This document shows, in pieces, positions 1 through 10,014 of a stretch of DNA of 64,000 nucleotides. Origin of the DNA: Arsenophonus fragariae (GTDB lineage: Bacteria; Pseudomonadota; Gammaproteobacteria; Enterobacterales; Enterobacteriaceae). Positions within the stretch are counted from its first letter, which is position 1. The number at the start of each line of letters is the position of its first letter. The stretch spans positions 62,001 through 126,000 of the forward strand of contig JBDPYZ010000007.1 of assembly GCA_047291315.1 (NCBI GenBank), read 5' to 3'. The translations under genes and the position numbers were made by a program. A model generated the notes under the pieces. The model saw only the letters and a program-made list of their open reading frames with translations, did no database searches and was not told the origin of the DNA.

Positions 1-98
1 GTTTTAATATAAAAATTTTTATCTATATAGTTGATTAATATTTATCTATTATTCAAGTTAAATGAGTAAGTTCAGCTATTCCATCGAATTTAATGATG

Positions 99-1224
99 TT
101 ATTTTTTATTTGGTCGAATAAATAGTACTAGAATGGAAAATAATGACATTAGCCAAAATATCTAGTTATGCTGAAAAAATAAATATTCATAAATAAAACC
201 CACTATGATTGTCATTATTGCTAAACTAGCCCTAAACTTAATGCTGAATAAAATGCTTGCAGTCGAATGATTTCATCTTCGTCACACCCACTAATAAAGC
301 GCATTGCCGCAAGATAACAAATAGTAAAAGTGCCACTATGTAAAATCTGGCTAACAATCAGTATTGGTAGTGCGGTAAAATTGGCAATTAATCCCCCAAC
401 GAATAACAACGCAAATGGCTGATAGTAATAATAATCCACTTGCCGGCCAATGACGAAAAAACAGATAGTTAAAGCTAAACATAATAAACTCAGCAATTAC
501 ACTTAAATACCATAATAGGTCAATAATACCATCAGAATAACCCACTTTTTCCAGTAAGATTGAAGAAAAGCCATAATAGGCTGCATGAGAACCTTATAAT
601 AAGATAATGCACAGTAAAAAACACCAGACTGAGCTATCCGTCACTAATTGCTTCAATGATATAGTTTTATTGGTTACTGACATAAGTAGCTTTAGGCATA
701 ACGGCAGGCTGCAATAACATAATGATTATACAGACGAGTAATGCGTAGATAATTATTTTATGTCCCCAACTATTCGCTAAATAACCAATACAAGAAGAGC
801 TAATAATAAATGCAATCGAACCCCAAACCATCACATTTTCCATAATCAAACGTTAACTGTTTTTACCAATTAGCTGCTAACGCATCGATTAAAGGTATCA
901 TCGGTGAAAAAAGAGATTGAAAGCCAACATGATAAATAACCATAACCAGTGTGAATTAACGGTAAATCCAAAAGCAAAGATCAGCGTTAACCCAGCAAAT
1001 AGACGCAAAGTGGTTATTAGGTGACTGGATCCTTTAACTATAGTGCGTCAACAAAGAACCTAATAAAACGGGCGGTAATGGCGGCAGCTAACAAGATACC
1101 ATTATATCGGCCTCAGGCCCTTCCCATTTAGCCAAATTGCGAAAAAATGCCATAAGCAAAAAAATAAGTGAAGTAATCTAACACAAGCCAACGCGTTGAT
1201 GCAATAACCCTTATTTATTCCCAT
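99..1224 (-). pseudogene. hcaT: Degraded HcaT-like MFS transporter
   Basis: Remains of a major facilitator superfamily transporter of the HcaT (3-phenylpropionate porter) type. Translating all three minus frames gives successive pieces that line up with HcaT. Near 1195 the N-terminus reads STRWLVLDYFTYFFAYGIF; near 830 there is VWGSIAFIISSSCIGYLA; near 530-350 a GIIDLLWYLSVIAEF segment is followed by QILHSGTFTICYLAAMRFI; near 140-100 the C-terminus reads FWLMSLFSILVLFIRP. The pieces lie in order but in different frames, with several stops between them, so no full protein can be made. The position beside glyA fits HcaT synteny in relatives. The family call rests on remembered similarity; the broken state is directly visible. 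Confidence 0.75.
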
Positions 1225-1242
1225 TCGATTATCGATGTGAAA

Positions 1243-1273
1243 AGCCCGCTTGAGTTAACAACTAAAACGGGCT
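1243..1273 (-). terminator. Rho-independent terminator of glyA
   Basis: On the minus strand a GC-rich six-base stem (AGCCCG with CGGGCT) lies about 30 bases after the glyA stop codon and is followed by TTTTC. This is a plausible intrinsic terminator separating glyA from the hcaT relic. Confidence 0.6.
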
Positions 1274-1300
1274 AAAACATATCACTAAATTTTAACTTAT

Positions 1301-2554
1301 TTATGCATAAACAGGAAACTGCTGGCAAATCGACAATACTTTTTGTTTTACATTTTGGATCACACTTTCATTATCAACCTTGTCCAAAATATCACAGATC
1401 CAATTGGCCAATTCAGCCGATTCTTTTTCTTTAAAACCACGACGGGTAATGGCGGGTGAACCAATACGAACACCTGAAGTAATAAATGGTCCATTAGGAT
1501 CATTCGGTACACTATTTTTATTGACCGTAATATTAGCTCGACCCAGAGCTGTATCTGCCTCTTTACCAGTGATCCCTTTATCTACTAAATCTAATAAAAA
1601 TAAATGGTTCTCAGTTCCACGAGAAACAACCTTACAACCACGCTTAATGAAAACTTCAACCATTGTTTTAGCATTTTTAGCCACTTGTTGTTGATAGGTT
1701 TTAAATTCAGACTCCATCGCTTCTTTTAGTGCAACAGCCTTACCAGCAATAACATGCATTAAAGGACCACCTTGAACGCCAGGGAATACTGCAGAATTTA
1801 ATTTTTTATAAAACGCTTCACCACCACCTTTAGCCAAAATCAAACCACCACGAGGACCGGCCAAAGTCTTATGGGTAGTAGTCGTCACAACATGTGCATG
1901 AGGAACAGGATTGGGATAAATACCAGCAGCAATCAAACCAGCGACATGCGCCATATCAACAAATAGATAAGCACCTACACTATCTGCAATTTGACGCATT
2001 TTAGCCCAGTCTACCACGCCTGAATAAGCGGAAAAACCGCCAATAATCATTTTAGGTTTATGTTTTTGTGCCTGAGTTGCTATATAGTCGTAATCAATTT
2101 TACCATCCTCATCAATGCCATAAGGAACGATATTATAAAGCTTGCCGGAAAAATTGACGGGTGACCCGTGAGTTAAATGTCCACCATCAGCCAAATTCAT
2201 GCCTAATACCGTATCACCGGGTTGTAATAAGGCCATATAAACAGCAGTATTAGCTTGCGAACCTGAATGTGGCTGAACATTAGCAAAATCGGCATCAAAT
2301 AAAGTTTTCGCGCGATCAATTGCGAGTTGTTCAACGATATCAACATATTCACAACCACCATAATAACGCTTACCAGGATAGCCTTCAGCGTATTTATTTG
2401 TGAGCGAGGAACCTTGGGCCTGCATGACTCTCGGACTGGTATAATTTTCTGAAGCGACTAATTCAATATGCTCTTCCTGGCGCTTAACTTCATTTTCCAT
2501 TGCCTGCCATAGTTCTTGGTCATAATCTGCAATACTCATTTCACGCTTTAACAT
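1301..2554 (-). CDS. glyA: Serine hydroxymethyltransferase
   Basis: PLP-dependent cytosolic enzyme that interconverts serine plus tetrahydrofolate with glycine plus 5,10-methylene-tetrahydrofolate. It is the main source of one-carbon units for purine, thymidylate and methionine synthesis. The protein is 417 residues, the same length as in E. coli, and collinear throughout. The PLP-binding lysine lies in VTTTTHKTLAGPRGG at residue 229. The start ATG is preceded by CAGGAGAAGTAA, a strong ribosome binding site. It is transcribed divergently from the hmp relic, with a PurR-like operator in the shared upstream region. Nothing looks damaged. Confidence 0.97.
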   Translation of the reverse strand: MLKREMSIADYDQELWQAMENEVKRQEEHIELVASENYTSPRVMQAQGSSLTNKYAEGYPGKRYYGGCEYVDIVEQLAIDRAKTLFDADFANVQPHSGSQANTAVYMALLQPGDTVLGMNLADGGHLTHGSPVNFSGKLYNIVPYGIDEDGKIDYDYIATQAQKHKPKMIIGGFSAYSGVVDWAKMRQIADSVGAYLFVDMAHVAGLIAAGIYPNPVPHAHVVTTTTHKTLAGPRGGLILAKGGGEAFYKKLNSAVFPGVQGGPLMHVIAGKAVALKEAMESEFKTYQQQVAKNAKTMVEVFIKRGCKVVSRGTENHLFLLDLVDKGITGKEADTALGRANITVNKNSVPNDPNGPFITSGVRIGSPAITRRGFKEKESAELANWICDILDKVDNESVIQNVKQKVLSICQQFPVYA

Positions 2555-2660
2555 TTACTTCTCCTGACTCAGCCACATTTTAAATCTCTATTCAACTAAA
2601 TGAATACTACGCAGTGTAAACTCTTTTAGCTCACTGAGATAGCCCCCAAAATAAAAAATC

Positions 2661-2676
2661 ACACAAACGATTGCCA
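2661..2676 (-). promoter_or_regulatory. PurR-like operator upstream of glyA
   Basis: The minus-strand sixteen-mer TGGCAATCGTTTGTGT matches the E. coli glyA PurR site as I remember it (AGGTAATCGTTTGCGT) at 13 of 16 positions. It lies about 110 bases before the glyA start. It suggests purine control of glyA. Whether PurR is encoded elsewhere cannot be seen here. Confidence 0.5.
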
Positions 2677-2788
2677 TATCTATCTTGTCAAAAAAACATT
2701 GCCTAATGATTATTTTACCAACCGCTAAAATACGCTAACTCAATCTCATTTTTACAATTAATAGTTTACTTTTAACTTTAAATAATTT

Positions 2789-2811
2789 AAGTTTTATTTT
2801 AAATGCAACTT
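2789..2811 (+). promoter_or_regulatory. NsrR-type operator upstream of hmp relic
   Basis: The 23-base element starts AAGTTTTATTTT and ends AAATGCAACTT. It matches the NsrR consensus (AAG-ATGYA-TTTTAR-ATGCA-TCTT) at 20 of 23 positions and lies about 40 bases upstream of the hmp start. NsrR is the nitric-oxide-sensing Fe-S repressor of hmp in Enterobacterales. The operator is nearly intact although the gene is dead. Confidence 0.6.
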
Positions 2812-2851
2812 AAAGTTCCTTAGCTAAAATTTAGGAAATTTATATGATTGT

Positions 2852-4056
2852 ATGATTGATACTCAAACTATCGCGACCGTTAAATCAACTATTCCTCTCA
2901 TTGTCTCCACCGGCCCTAAATTAACAGCTCATTTTTATCAACTTATCTTTCAGCATACCCTGAATTGAAAGATATTTTCAACATAAGTCATCAAATTAAT
3001 GGTGAACAAAGAGAAGCTTTATTTAATGCCATTTGCCTCTCAGCAGCTAATATTCATAATGTTTCATCCTTACTTACTTCCTTCCATTAAAAAAATTGCC
3101 TACAAACACGCCAATCTAAATATAAAACCTGAACATTATTCGATTGTTGGCCAACATCTATTACATACTATTGATGAGCTATTTCAGCATGGGAAAGAAA
3201 TTATTGATGCCTGGGATAAGGTTTTTTACGTGCTGGCTGATGTATTTATTAACCATGAAAAGCAGATCTATCAAATAAACGAAGAACGTCCAGGAGGTTG
3301 GAGTGGTTTACCTCACTTCAAAGTGACTAAAAAGATTCCTCGTAGCGAAACAATCACCAGTTTTCAATTTATCCCTGAAGATGGTAAGCAATTAGTTTAT
3401 TTTCAACCGGATCAATATTTACTCATTTACTTACAAGATAATAAAAAACTAACTAATCAACAAATTCGGCAATACTCATTAAACAATGCACCTAATAACA
3501 AAAGTTATTGTATCGCTGTAAAACGTGAAGAAGAAGAAAAGAAAATATGTCAAACTATCTTCACAATCATATTAAAGAAGGTAATATCATCAAACTGGCC
3601 CCCCCGTGCGGAGATTTTTTTCTGGCAGCTAATCCGATACGCCAGTAACCCTAATTTCAGCTGCTATTGGCTTAAAGCCGATGATAAGCATGTTGGAAAA
3701 GTTACAACAACATAAAGCGCGATTAAACTGGCTACACGCAACAGAGCATTGTAAACACCCCCGCTCATTGCTAATGAATAAAAGATAAATTAACCGATTT
3801 TACACATGGCTTCAGTGCCATTTGGTATAAAAATCCACGAGAGCAAGACAGACAACATGAACGGTATCAATACCAAGATTTAATAAAGCTGTCAAAAGTA
3901 AAAGAGCGCCTTAATATTAACAATATGCATTATTACTTCTGTGGTCCTGTTAACTTTATGCAATTTGTTACAAAATAGTTAATTTTCATGGGAGTCAAAA
4001 CTAGTCATATCCACTATAAGTGTTTTGGACCGCATAAAGTTATCGAGGGAAATTAA
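2852..4056 (+). pseudogene. hmp: Flavohaemoprotein (NO dioxygenase), broken
   Basis: Remnant of the flavohaemoglobin Hmp, which oxidises nitric oxide to nitrate using haem, FAD and NAD(P)H. The reading begins MIDTQTIATVKSTIPLIVS with the phosphate-binding GPKLTAHFY, then hits a stop near 2967. A second frame continues HPELKDIFNISHQINGEQREAL to another stop near 3090. A third frame from about 3080 carries IKPEHYSIVGQHLLHTIDEL, DAWDKVFYVLADVF and the FAD-domain start. The end reads YYFCGPVNFMQFVTK, a stop, then HIHYKCFGPHKVI. At least three lesions separate recognisable pieces across the whole length, so the enzyme cannot be made. The position between glyA and glnB is the normal one for hmp. 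Confidence 0.88.
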
Positions 4057-4074
4057 CAATAACAATTAAAATCC

Positions 4075-4090
4075 TCGCTAAAATCAGCGA
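4075..4090 (-). terminator. Weak terminator-like hairpin after glnB
   Basis: A five-base stem (TCGCT/AGCGA) with a six-base loop, followed on the minus strand by GGATTTTAATT, lies about 80 bases past the glnB stop. It is weak and only suggestive. Confidence 0.3.
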
Positions 4091-4172
4091 TAAGTGGTAA
4101 CAAGTGAGACAGAAAGTTACAGATTCCATATCAACTCCTTTGTAATTTTCAACCATATGTTACCCTTCAAAA

Positions 4173-4511
4173 TCAAACAGCCGCTTCATCTTGTTCGCCG
4201 GTTCGAATACGGATCACATGAGCAATATCATAAACAAAGATTTTACCATCACCAATTTTTCCCGTCTGCGCCGTTTGCGTAATCGTCTCGACACAACTAT
4301 CAACAATATCGTCCGGAACAACAATTTCAATTTTTACTTTAGGCAAAAAGTCAACCATATATTCTGCGCCGCGATAAAGTTCCGTATGACCTTTCTGGCG
4401 CCCAAACCCTTTTACTTCCGTGACTGTCATCCCTGTTATGCCAACATCAGCTAAAGCCTCTCTTACATCATCCAGCTTGAAAGGTTTAATAATTGCATCA
4501 ATTTTTTTCAT
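4173..4511 (-). CDS. glnB: Nitrogen regulatory protein P-II
   Basis: Trimeric P-II signal protein that senses 2-oxoglutarate and ATP/ADP and relays nitrogen status to the glutamine synthetase adenylyltransferase and to NtrB. It is almost identical to E. coli GlnB over its 112 residues. The T-loop reads YRGAEYMVDFLP with the uridylylated tyrosine at position 51, and the TGKIGDGKIFV signature follows. I start it at the ATG at 4511, giving MKKIDAIIKPFK as in E. coli; a TTG one codon earlier is less likely. It sits 15 bases downstream of nadE in the same direction, so the two are probably cotranscribed. Confidence 0.96.
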   Translation of the reverse strand: MKKIDAIIKPFKLDDVREALADVGITGMTVTEVKGFGRQKGHTELYRGAEYMVDFLPKVKIEIVVPDDIVDSCVETITQTAQTGKIGDGKIFVYDIAHVIRIRTGEQDEAAV

Positions 4512-4526
4512 CAAATTATCCTATTA

Positions 4527-6149
4527 TCACCAATTTTTACGACCAAAAGCCGAAGTAATTGGGTAACGCCTATCCTTATTGAAATTTCGAATTGTAACGC
4601 GCGGACCTATCGGTGCTTGACGTCGTTTATATTCATTAATATCAACTAGTTTGATCAACTTACGTACTGTTAATTCATCAAATCCAGCCGCAACTAATTC
4701 ACTGACCGATTTATCCTGTTCAACATAACCTTCAAGGATCGCATCCAGTACAGGATATGGCGGTAAATTATCCTGATCGAGTTGCTCTGGCGCTAGCTCA
4801 GCAGTAGGCGGCCGATCGAGCACCCGCTGAGGGATGGCTGGTGAAATCGTATTACGATATTTTGCCAGCTCAAATACTAACATCTTTGGTACATCTTTAA
4901 GCACGGCAAAACCTCCGGCCATATCACCATAAAGGGTGGTATAACCTACAGCGGATTCACTTTTATTACTAGTCGTTAATACTAAACGGCCAGTCTTATT
5001 TGATATTGCCATTAGAATGATAGCCCGACAGCGAGCTTGCAAATTTTCTTCCGTTGTGCCGAGAGCCGTGTCTGTAAATAACGGCGCTAAACCGGCAATA
5101 AATGCATCATATATAGCTTCAATGGATACAATAGCAAACTCAATATCTAACAATGATGCCTGTTCGCTAGCATCATGGATACTCATCTCAGCTGTATATT
5201 TAAAAGGCATCATTATTGCCTGAACTTTATCTTTTCCTAAAGCATCTACTGCAATAGCCAGCGTTAAGGCTGAATCAATCCCGCCAGATAATCCCAAAAT
5301 AACACCAGAAAATCGATTTTTATTAATATAGTCACGGGTTGCCATGACTAAGGCTTCATAAACTTGAGCAGTGGATGATAAAGTTTTTGCTAAATTAGCT
5401 ACCGGCAACGGTTCACAATCATTAAATTTGCACTGTATAACTTGCTCAGCAAACTCCGCCAAATAATGCGTTACCTCACCCTGACCATTAAATACTTTTG
5501 ATCCACCATCAAAAATAAGCTCATCCTGCCCACCAACTTGGTTTAAATAAACAATTGGCAAGTGAGTTCTTTGACAGTGGGATTTTAATAATGTTGAACG
5601 TATGTGGGATTTTTCACGATTATAAGGTGAAGCATTAATGATAATTAGGACATCAGCGCCTTCAGTTTTAATTGCATCAACAGGCTCATCAAACCATACA
5701 TCTTCACAAATTAAAAAACCTAACTTATAACCTTTAAAATAAATTACACAGGTCTCGTTCGCTGAATGAAAATAGCGATTTTCATCAAAAACACCATAAT
5801 TAGGTAATTGTTGCTTAAAATATCGCGCCACTACCTGTCCCCGCCAGAAAAATGACAATGCATTATAACATTTTTCATTTTGCTGCCACGGATGACCAAC
5901 AACAATGGCTATATTTTGACTAGCGTCTTTAAGGCGATTAAGCTGTTTGCTACATCGTTGGGGAAAATCCGGTCGAAAAAGTAAATCCTCCGGAGGATAA
6001 CCAGTTAAAGCCAATTCCGAAAACAGAATAAGATCTGCACCCTGTAACTGTTGGGCCTTAGCTTCCTGCAACATGCGTTCACAGTTGCCTTCAATATCAC
6101 CTACCAGCCAATTTAATTGTGCTAGTGCAATATTCAGCATTCGGCTCAT
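4527..6149 (-). CDS. nadE: Glutamine-dependent NAD+ synthetase
   Basis: Catalyses the last step of NAD synthesis, amidation of deamido-NAD with glutamine as nitrogen source. At 540 residues this is the two-domain form. An N-terminal carbon-nitrogen hydrolase domain (about 1-260) has the glutaminase triad context FSELALTGYPPEDL, the lysine region and the cysteine in LICEDVW. A C-terminal synthetase domain (about 265-540) has the PP-loop LGLSGGIDSAL and TTSNKSESAVGYTTLYGD. E. coli K-12 carries the short ammonia-dependent form elsewhere, so this locus type is a lineage difference. It lies between glrR and glnB on the same strand. No defect is visible. Confidence 0.94.
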   Translation of the reverse strand: MSRMLNIALAQLNWLVGDIEGNCERMLQEAKAQQLQGADLILFSELALTGYPPEDLLFRPDFPQRCSKQLNRLKDASQNIAIVVGHPWQQNEKCYNALSFFWRGQVVARYFKQQLPNYGVFDENRYFHSANETCVIYFKGYKLGFLICEDVWFDEPVDAIKTEGADVLIIINASPYNREKSHIRSTLLKSHCQRTHLPIVYLNQVGGQDELIFDGGSKVFNGQGEVTHYLAEFAEQVIQCKFNDCEPLPVANLAKTLSSTAQVYEALVMATRDYINKNRFSGVILGLSGGIDSALTLAIAVDALGKDKVQAIMMPFKYTAEMSIHDASEQASLLDIEFAIVSIEAIYDAFIAGLAPLFTDTALGTTEENLQARCRAIILMAISNKTGRLVLTTSNKSESAVGYTTLYGDMAGGFAVLKDVPKMLVFELAKYRNTISPAIPQRVLDRPPTAELAPEQLDQDNLPPYPVLDAILEGYVEQDKSVSELVAAGFDELTVRKLIKLVDINEYKRRQAPIGPRVTIRNFNKDRRYPITSAFGRKNW

Positions 6150-6177
6150 AAAATTTTACTCTCCAAACATAATAAAA

Positions 6178-7515
6178 TTATTCTTTAAAATCATTAGCAT
6201 CTAGTTTATGTCTGGCTAATAACTTATAAAACTCGGTGCGGTTTCGCCCTGCCGCCCGCGCTGCGCGCGTAACATTCCCTTTTGTCATTTGCAATAATTT
6301 TCGCAAATAATTAAGCTCAAATTGGCTACGAGCCTCAACAAAAGTAGGTAACCCGGTATTTTCTCCTTGCAGCGCCTGAATAACCAATGCTTCACTAATA
6401 ACCGGCGCCGTTGTTAAAGCAACGCACTGCTCAATAACATTAACTAATTGCCTTACATTACCTGGCCAACTTGCCGCCATTAAACACTTCATCGCATCCT
6501 TCGATAGGCTACGCACAAAAGGTTTATGACGCTTTATTGATTCCCTTAACAAATGATTTGCTAATAAAGGAATATCTTCTGAACGCTCATTAAGAGTAGG
6601 AATTTTGATATTTACCACATTCAAACGATAATAGAGATCTTCCCGAAATTCTTTTTTTTCCATTGCCTTTGGTAAATCACGATGGGTCGCTGAAATAATC
6701 CGAACATCAATATCTAGATCACGGTTACTGCCTAAAGGGCGTACTTTACGTTCTTGCAAAACCCGCAATAATTTCACTTGAAGTGACAAAGGCATATCAC
6801 CAATTTCATCAAGAAATAATGATCCACCTTGCGCAGCAAGAAATAAACCCTCACGATGGGTAACCGCACCGGTAAAAGCTCCCTTAGCATGACCAAAAAG
6901 CTCAGATTCTAAAAGCTGCTCAGGTAAAGCCCCACAATTAATTGCAATAAAGGGCTTTTTAGCTCTAGGACTCGCACGATGAATCGCTCGAGCCAACACT
7001 TCTTTACCGGTACCACTTTGCCCATTTATTAATACACTAACATCAGACTGTGCCACCATGCATACCTGCTCTAATAAACGAAGCATTATCGGGCTACGAG
7101 TGACAATTTCTTCACTCCAATTTTCATCAGAAATGGAAATTGACATGGCCAAGGCTTCACCAATCGCTTTATAAAGGGCATCACGATCAATAGGCTTAGT
7201 GAGAAAACTCGACACCCCTCTTTGTGTTGCAGCTACCGCATCAGGGATTGAGCCATGCGCTGTTAAAATAATAACCGGCATGCCAGGCTGTTGTTTCTGG
7301 ATTTCAGCAAAAAGTGCCATGCCATCCATTTCATCCATACGCAAGTCACTGATAACCAGATCAATTTTATCTTTCGTTAAAATTTTCAATGCATCCGCAC
7401 CATTTTCTGCGGTAACCATCTTAAATCCCTCACTGGTCAAACGCATACCCAATAATTTTAGCAGGCTGGGATCATCATCTACCAACAGAAGATTGGCTGA
7501 TTTATGTACTGTCAT
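6178..7515 (-). CDS. glrR: Sigma-54-dependent response regulator GlrR
   Basis: NtrC-family activator partnered with GlrK; in E. coli it drives the sigma-54 promoter of the small RNA gene glmY. Domains in order are an N-terminal receiver with the phospho-acceptor aspartate in LVISDLRMDEMDG, a central AAA+ domain with Walker A GQSGTGKE, the sigma-54-contacting GAFTGA and Walker B LFLDEIGDMP, and a C-terminal Fis-type helix-turn-helix (GNVTRAARAAGRNRTEFYKLL). I start at the ATG at 7515 because GGAG lies ten bases before it and MTVHKSANLLLVDDD matches relatives; an upstream TTG would add eight residues. The start overlaps the end of qseG. Matching target sites lie upstream of the sRNA near 10228. 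Confidence 0.95.
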   Translation of the reverse strand: MTVHKSANLLLVDDDPSLLKLLGMRLTSEGFKMVTAENGADALKILTKDKIDLVISDLRMDEMDGMALFAEIQKQQPGMPVIILTAHGSIPDAVAATQRGVSSFLTKPIDRDALYKAIGEALAMSISISDENWSEEIVTRSPIMLRLLEQVCMVAQSDVSVLINGQSGTGKEVLARAIHRASPRAKKPFIAINCGALPEQLLESELFGHAKGAFTGAVTHREGLFLAAQGGSLFLDEIGDMPLSLQVKLLRVLQERKVRPLGSNRDLDIDVRIISATHRDLPKAMEKKEFREDLYYRLNVVNIKIPTLNERSEDIPLLANHLLRESIKRHKPFVRSLSKDAMKCLMAASWPGNVRQLVNVIEQCVALTTAPVISEALVIQALQGENTGLPTFVEARSQFELNYLRKLLQMTKGNVTRAARAAGRNRTEFYKLLARHKLDANDFKE

Positions 7516-8308
7516 TGGGGATTTTCTCCGCTTTATCAACCTGGTGAGACTCTTTAGTCACATCTGTCGTTTTCGGCTCTCTGCTATTTGGTGCTGAATT
7601 GGCACTACTTTTATCCATTTTTCTGCTTGAAACCGCTCGTTCCTGTTTACGCGACGAAAGTTGTCGTTCAATATCTGTCAGATTTTCCAACTTACGTGAG
7701 ACAATATTTAATTCATAGGTTAGATGAGCGTTTTGTTCAGCTAAACGATCTAGTTTATTATCGCTTTCTTGTTGTAAACGTAAATATTTAGCATTTTCTT
7801 CTTCAAGATTAATAATCTGTATTTGCTTTTCACGCCATAATTCTAATAATGGGCGAATAGATGAAGGGAACTCCAAACTATAAATATTCAAATTATCAAT
7901 CATCTTACGCCGAGCGATGACTGTTGGCTCTGCAACATCGAGTAAAATACTATGACGAAAAACATTCCGCCAATTAATTAACGAAACCGTTTTAACCATC
8001 AAACATGCTTGCTCTTTATTCAACCGATTAGCACAATCTACTATTCTCAACCAATAAAGCGGATTATCTGAAGTATTCTCACTATCTATATTCCATATTT
8101 TTTCACAATTTACGTAGCGATAATCAGTTATACGTTCTTCTATTAGCATCGATTCACTTATCATGTCCAATGGTAATGGATGATGAGATTTACTACAAGC
8201 TATTAATAAAAAGGATAAAAAAAGTGTTATTAACTTTATTTTCCATTTAGTGGAAAAATATCCCCCACAACTTAGCCACGCAAATGCAATATGCCATATT
8301 TTTCGCAT
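7502..8308 (-). CDS. qseG: Lipoprotein QseG
   Basis: Outer-membrane lipoprotein encoded between glrK and glrR; in E. coli it interacts with the GlrK sensor and influences its activity. The N-terminus has a hydrophobic stretch ending in the lipobox LLIAC, predicting lipidation of that cysteine. Matches to E. coli QseG include NPLYWLRIVDCANRL in the middle and the coiled-coil segment RKLENLTDIERQLSSRKQ near the end. The tail is low-complexity and serine/lysine rich. I favour the ATG at 8308 (MRKIWHIAF). An ATG at 8353 overlapping the glrK stop (TAATG) would add 15 residues and is also possible. Translational coupling with both neighbours is likely. Confidence 0.85.
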   Translation of the reverse strand: MRKIWHIAFAWLSCGGYFSTKWKIKLITLFLSFLLIACSKSHHPLPLDMISESMLIEERITDYRYVNCEKIWNIDSENTSDNPLYWLRIVDCANRLNKEQACLMVKTVSLINWRNVFRHSILLDVAEPTVIARRKMIDNLNIYSLEFPSSIRPLLELWREKQIQIINLEEENAKYLRLQQESDNKLDRLAEQNAHLTYELNIVSRKLENLTDIERQLSSRKQERAVSSRKMDKSSANSAPNSREPKTTDVTKESHQVDKAEKIPNDST

Positions 8309-8352
8309 TATCTCTGCGGCTATTAGGATGTTGTAATTAGACCAATTTGGCA

Positions 8353-9792
8353 TTATTCATACTCTGTGGTTAGTGGTAATTCAATTCGAAAACAGACATC
8401 AGCAAACTGACAGTCAATAAGCAACAATTTACCATTCATTCTCTTAATACACTCTTGGGCAATACTTAATCCTAACCCACTACCTTTTACTGCCCCTTTA
8501 CGCAATAGAGATCCCTGAAAAAAAGGTTCATAAATCATATTTTGTTCAAATTCTGGGATGGGTGTTCCAGTATTAGCAATATCGATCTGGAATTTATCAT
8601 CAGTTTCATTGCTTATTATCCAAATTTTACCCAATTCAGAACCATAGTGCACTGCATTAGAATAGAGATTATCGATCACTCTTGCCAAAAAAGTAGGCTC
8701 TGCGCAACAGTGAGTAATATTTAACTCAATTTCAGTTTGAATATTTTTAGCTCTAGCCGTTAGGTTATGTGAAGAAACAATATTTGCCATTAACTTGGTT
8801 AAATCAATTTGCTGAACCAGTGTAGGCCCATAGGCTAACTTACGATTATAGTTTAATAATTGCTCAATGAGTTGTTGCAAATGTCTACTACTATTATCCA
8901 AAATAGCTACAACTTCGCGTTGATCTAAATTTAGAGGCCCTGCTACTTCATCAGCTAATAGTTCAGCCCCTTCACGCACGCTAGCTAAAGGTGTCTTTAA
9001 TTCATGGGAAATATGACGTAAAAATTCATGACGTTGTGACTCCAGCCAACTAAGTCGCTCACTCAACCAGACAATACGCTGAGCTAATGAACGTAGCTCA
9101 CTAGGGCCTTTAAAACGCTCAAGTCTGGTAAAAAGTGTTCCTCCTGCCCCAAGATGATTAACCATACGCTCAATAGCTTTAACCGGACCAATAATCATTC
9201 TAGTAAATAGCACAACTAATAATACGCTCAATAAAAAAACAATTAGCGTTTGCCACCCAAAATATTGGCCTTTTTCAGCAATAGCATTCTGCAATTGGAT
9301 ACCACGTCCAAAGACTACATCACGTGTTAACTGCACTAACTGATTATTGGTAACTGAAAAACGCTCAAGGGCCGTAGCCATTTCTAGAATAGGCGAATTA
9401 TTTTCGCATTTTAAGTCGGAGAGAACTTCAACTAAAGATTGAATAGTCGAGATTTGGGTTTTATCAGGTAAAATAGTCAATTGACGGACTAGCATTTCAC
9501 TATATTCTTGCCATTTTTTCTTATAAAGAACGGCAAAAGTTTGGTCATTTAACACACAATATTGACGATAACTGCGCTCCATTTCAAGCGCAGTACTGGT
9601 CATGATTTCACTTCGCCTGGCATCAAGCAAGGTTGTACGGTTGATATCAGCTGCTTGATTACTCAACTGATCTAAACTTTGATAGGCCTGATATGCCAAT
9701 ATTAACAATGGCAAAAGAACCAATAAAAAAGCCATCACCACCAGTTGACGCAATGAGCGCGGAAAAGAATGCCACTTATTCAAAGAAATCAT
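8353..9792 (-). CDS. glrK: Sensor histidine kinase GlrK (QseE)
   Basis: Inner-membrane sensor kinase that phosphorylates GlrR. It has 479 residues. TM1 spans about residues 17-36 and a periplasmic sensor region follows to about 180. TM2 (TLIVFLLSVLLVVLFTRMII) leads to a HAMP linker and a HisKA helix with the phospho-acceptor histidine in HISHELKTPLASVREG. The HATPase domain carries the N box (NLYSNAVHYGS), the G1 box (DIANTGTPIP) and the G2 box (GSGLGLSIAQE). It is first in a glrK-qseG-glrR operon with overlapping or near-overlapping junctions. The 870-base region upstream holds the GlmY-type RNA and its control sites. Confidence 0.95.
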   Translation of the reverse strand: MISLNKWHSFPRSLRQLVVMAFLLVLLPLLILAYQAYQSLDQLSNQAADINRTTLLDARRSEIMTSTALEMERSYRQYCVLNDQTFAVLYKKKWQEYSEMLVRQLTILPDKTQISTIQSLVEVLSDLKCENNSPILEMATALERFSVTNNQLVQLTRDVVFGRGIQLQNAIAEKGQYFGWQTLIVFLLSVLLVVLFTRMIIGPVKAIERMVNHLGAGGTLFTRLERFKGPSELRSLAQRIVWLSERLSWLESQRHEFLRHISHELKTPLASVREGAELLADEVAGPLNLDQREVVAILDNSSRHLQQLIEQLLNYNRKLAYGPTLVQQIDLTKLMANIVSSHNLTARAKNIQTEIELNITHCCAEPTFLARVIDNLYSNAVHYGSELGKIWIISNETDDKFQIDIANTGTPIPEFEQNMIYEPFFQGSLLRKGAVKGSGLGLSIAQECIKRMNGKLLLIDCQFADVCFRIELPLTTEYE

Positions 9793-10014
9793 CTCATTAC
9801 CTATTCATACTATTATGGTAACAGAACTTTTATTCGATAGTGAATTTGCAGGCCAATTTAATAAAAAATTTCTAATTGATTGTTATGCTAAGAACAGTTT
9901 TTTAATCACGAAAATTGAGGGTGAAATTATTAAGTAATTAATAAGGCAAGAAGAGTAAATAATATTCATTCGCTTAAATAGCAATAAATATTTTACCAAG
10001 GAATCCACTGCACC

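Noticed and set aside
4511..4514. TTG start one codon before glnB ATG
   Set aside because: The E. coli protein begins at the ATG; the extra codon adds nothing.
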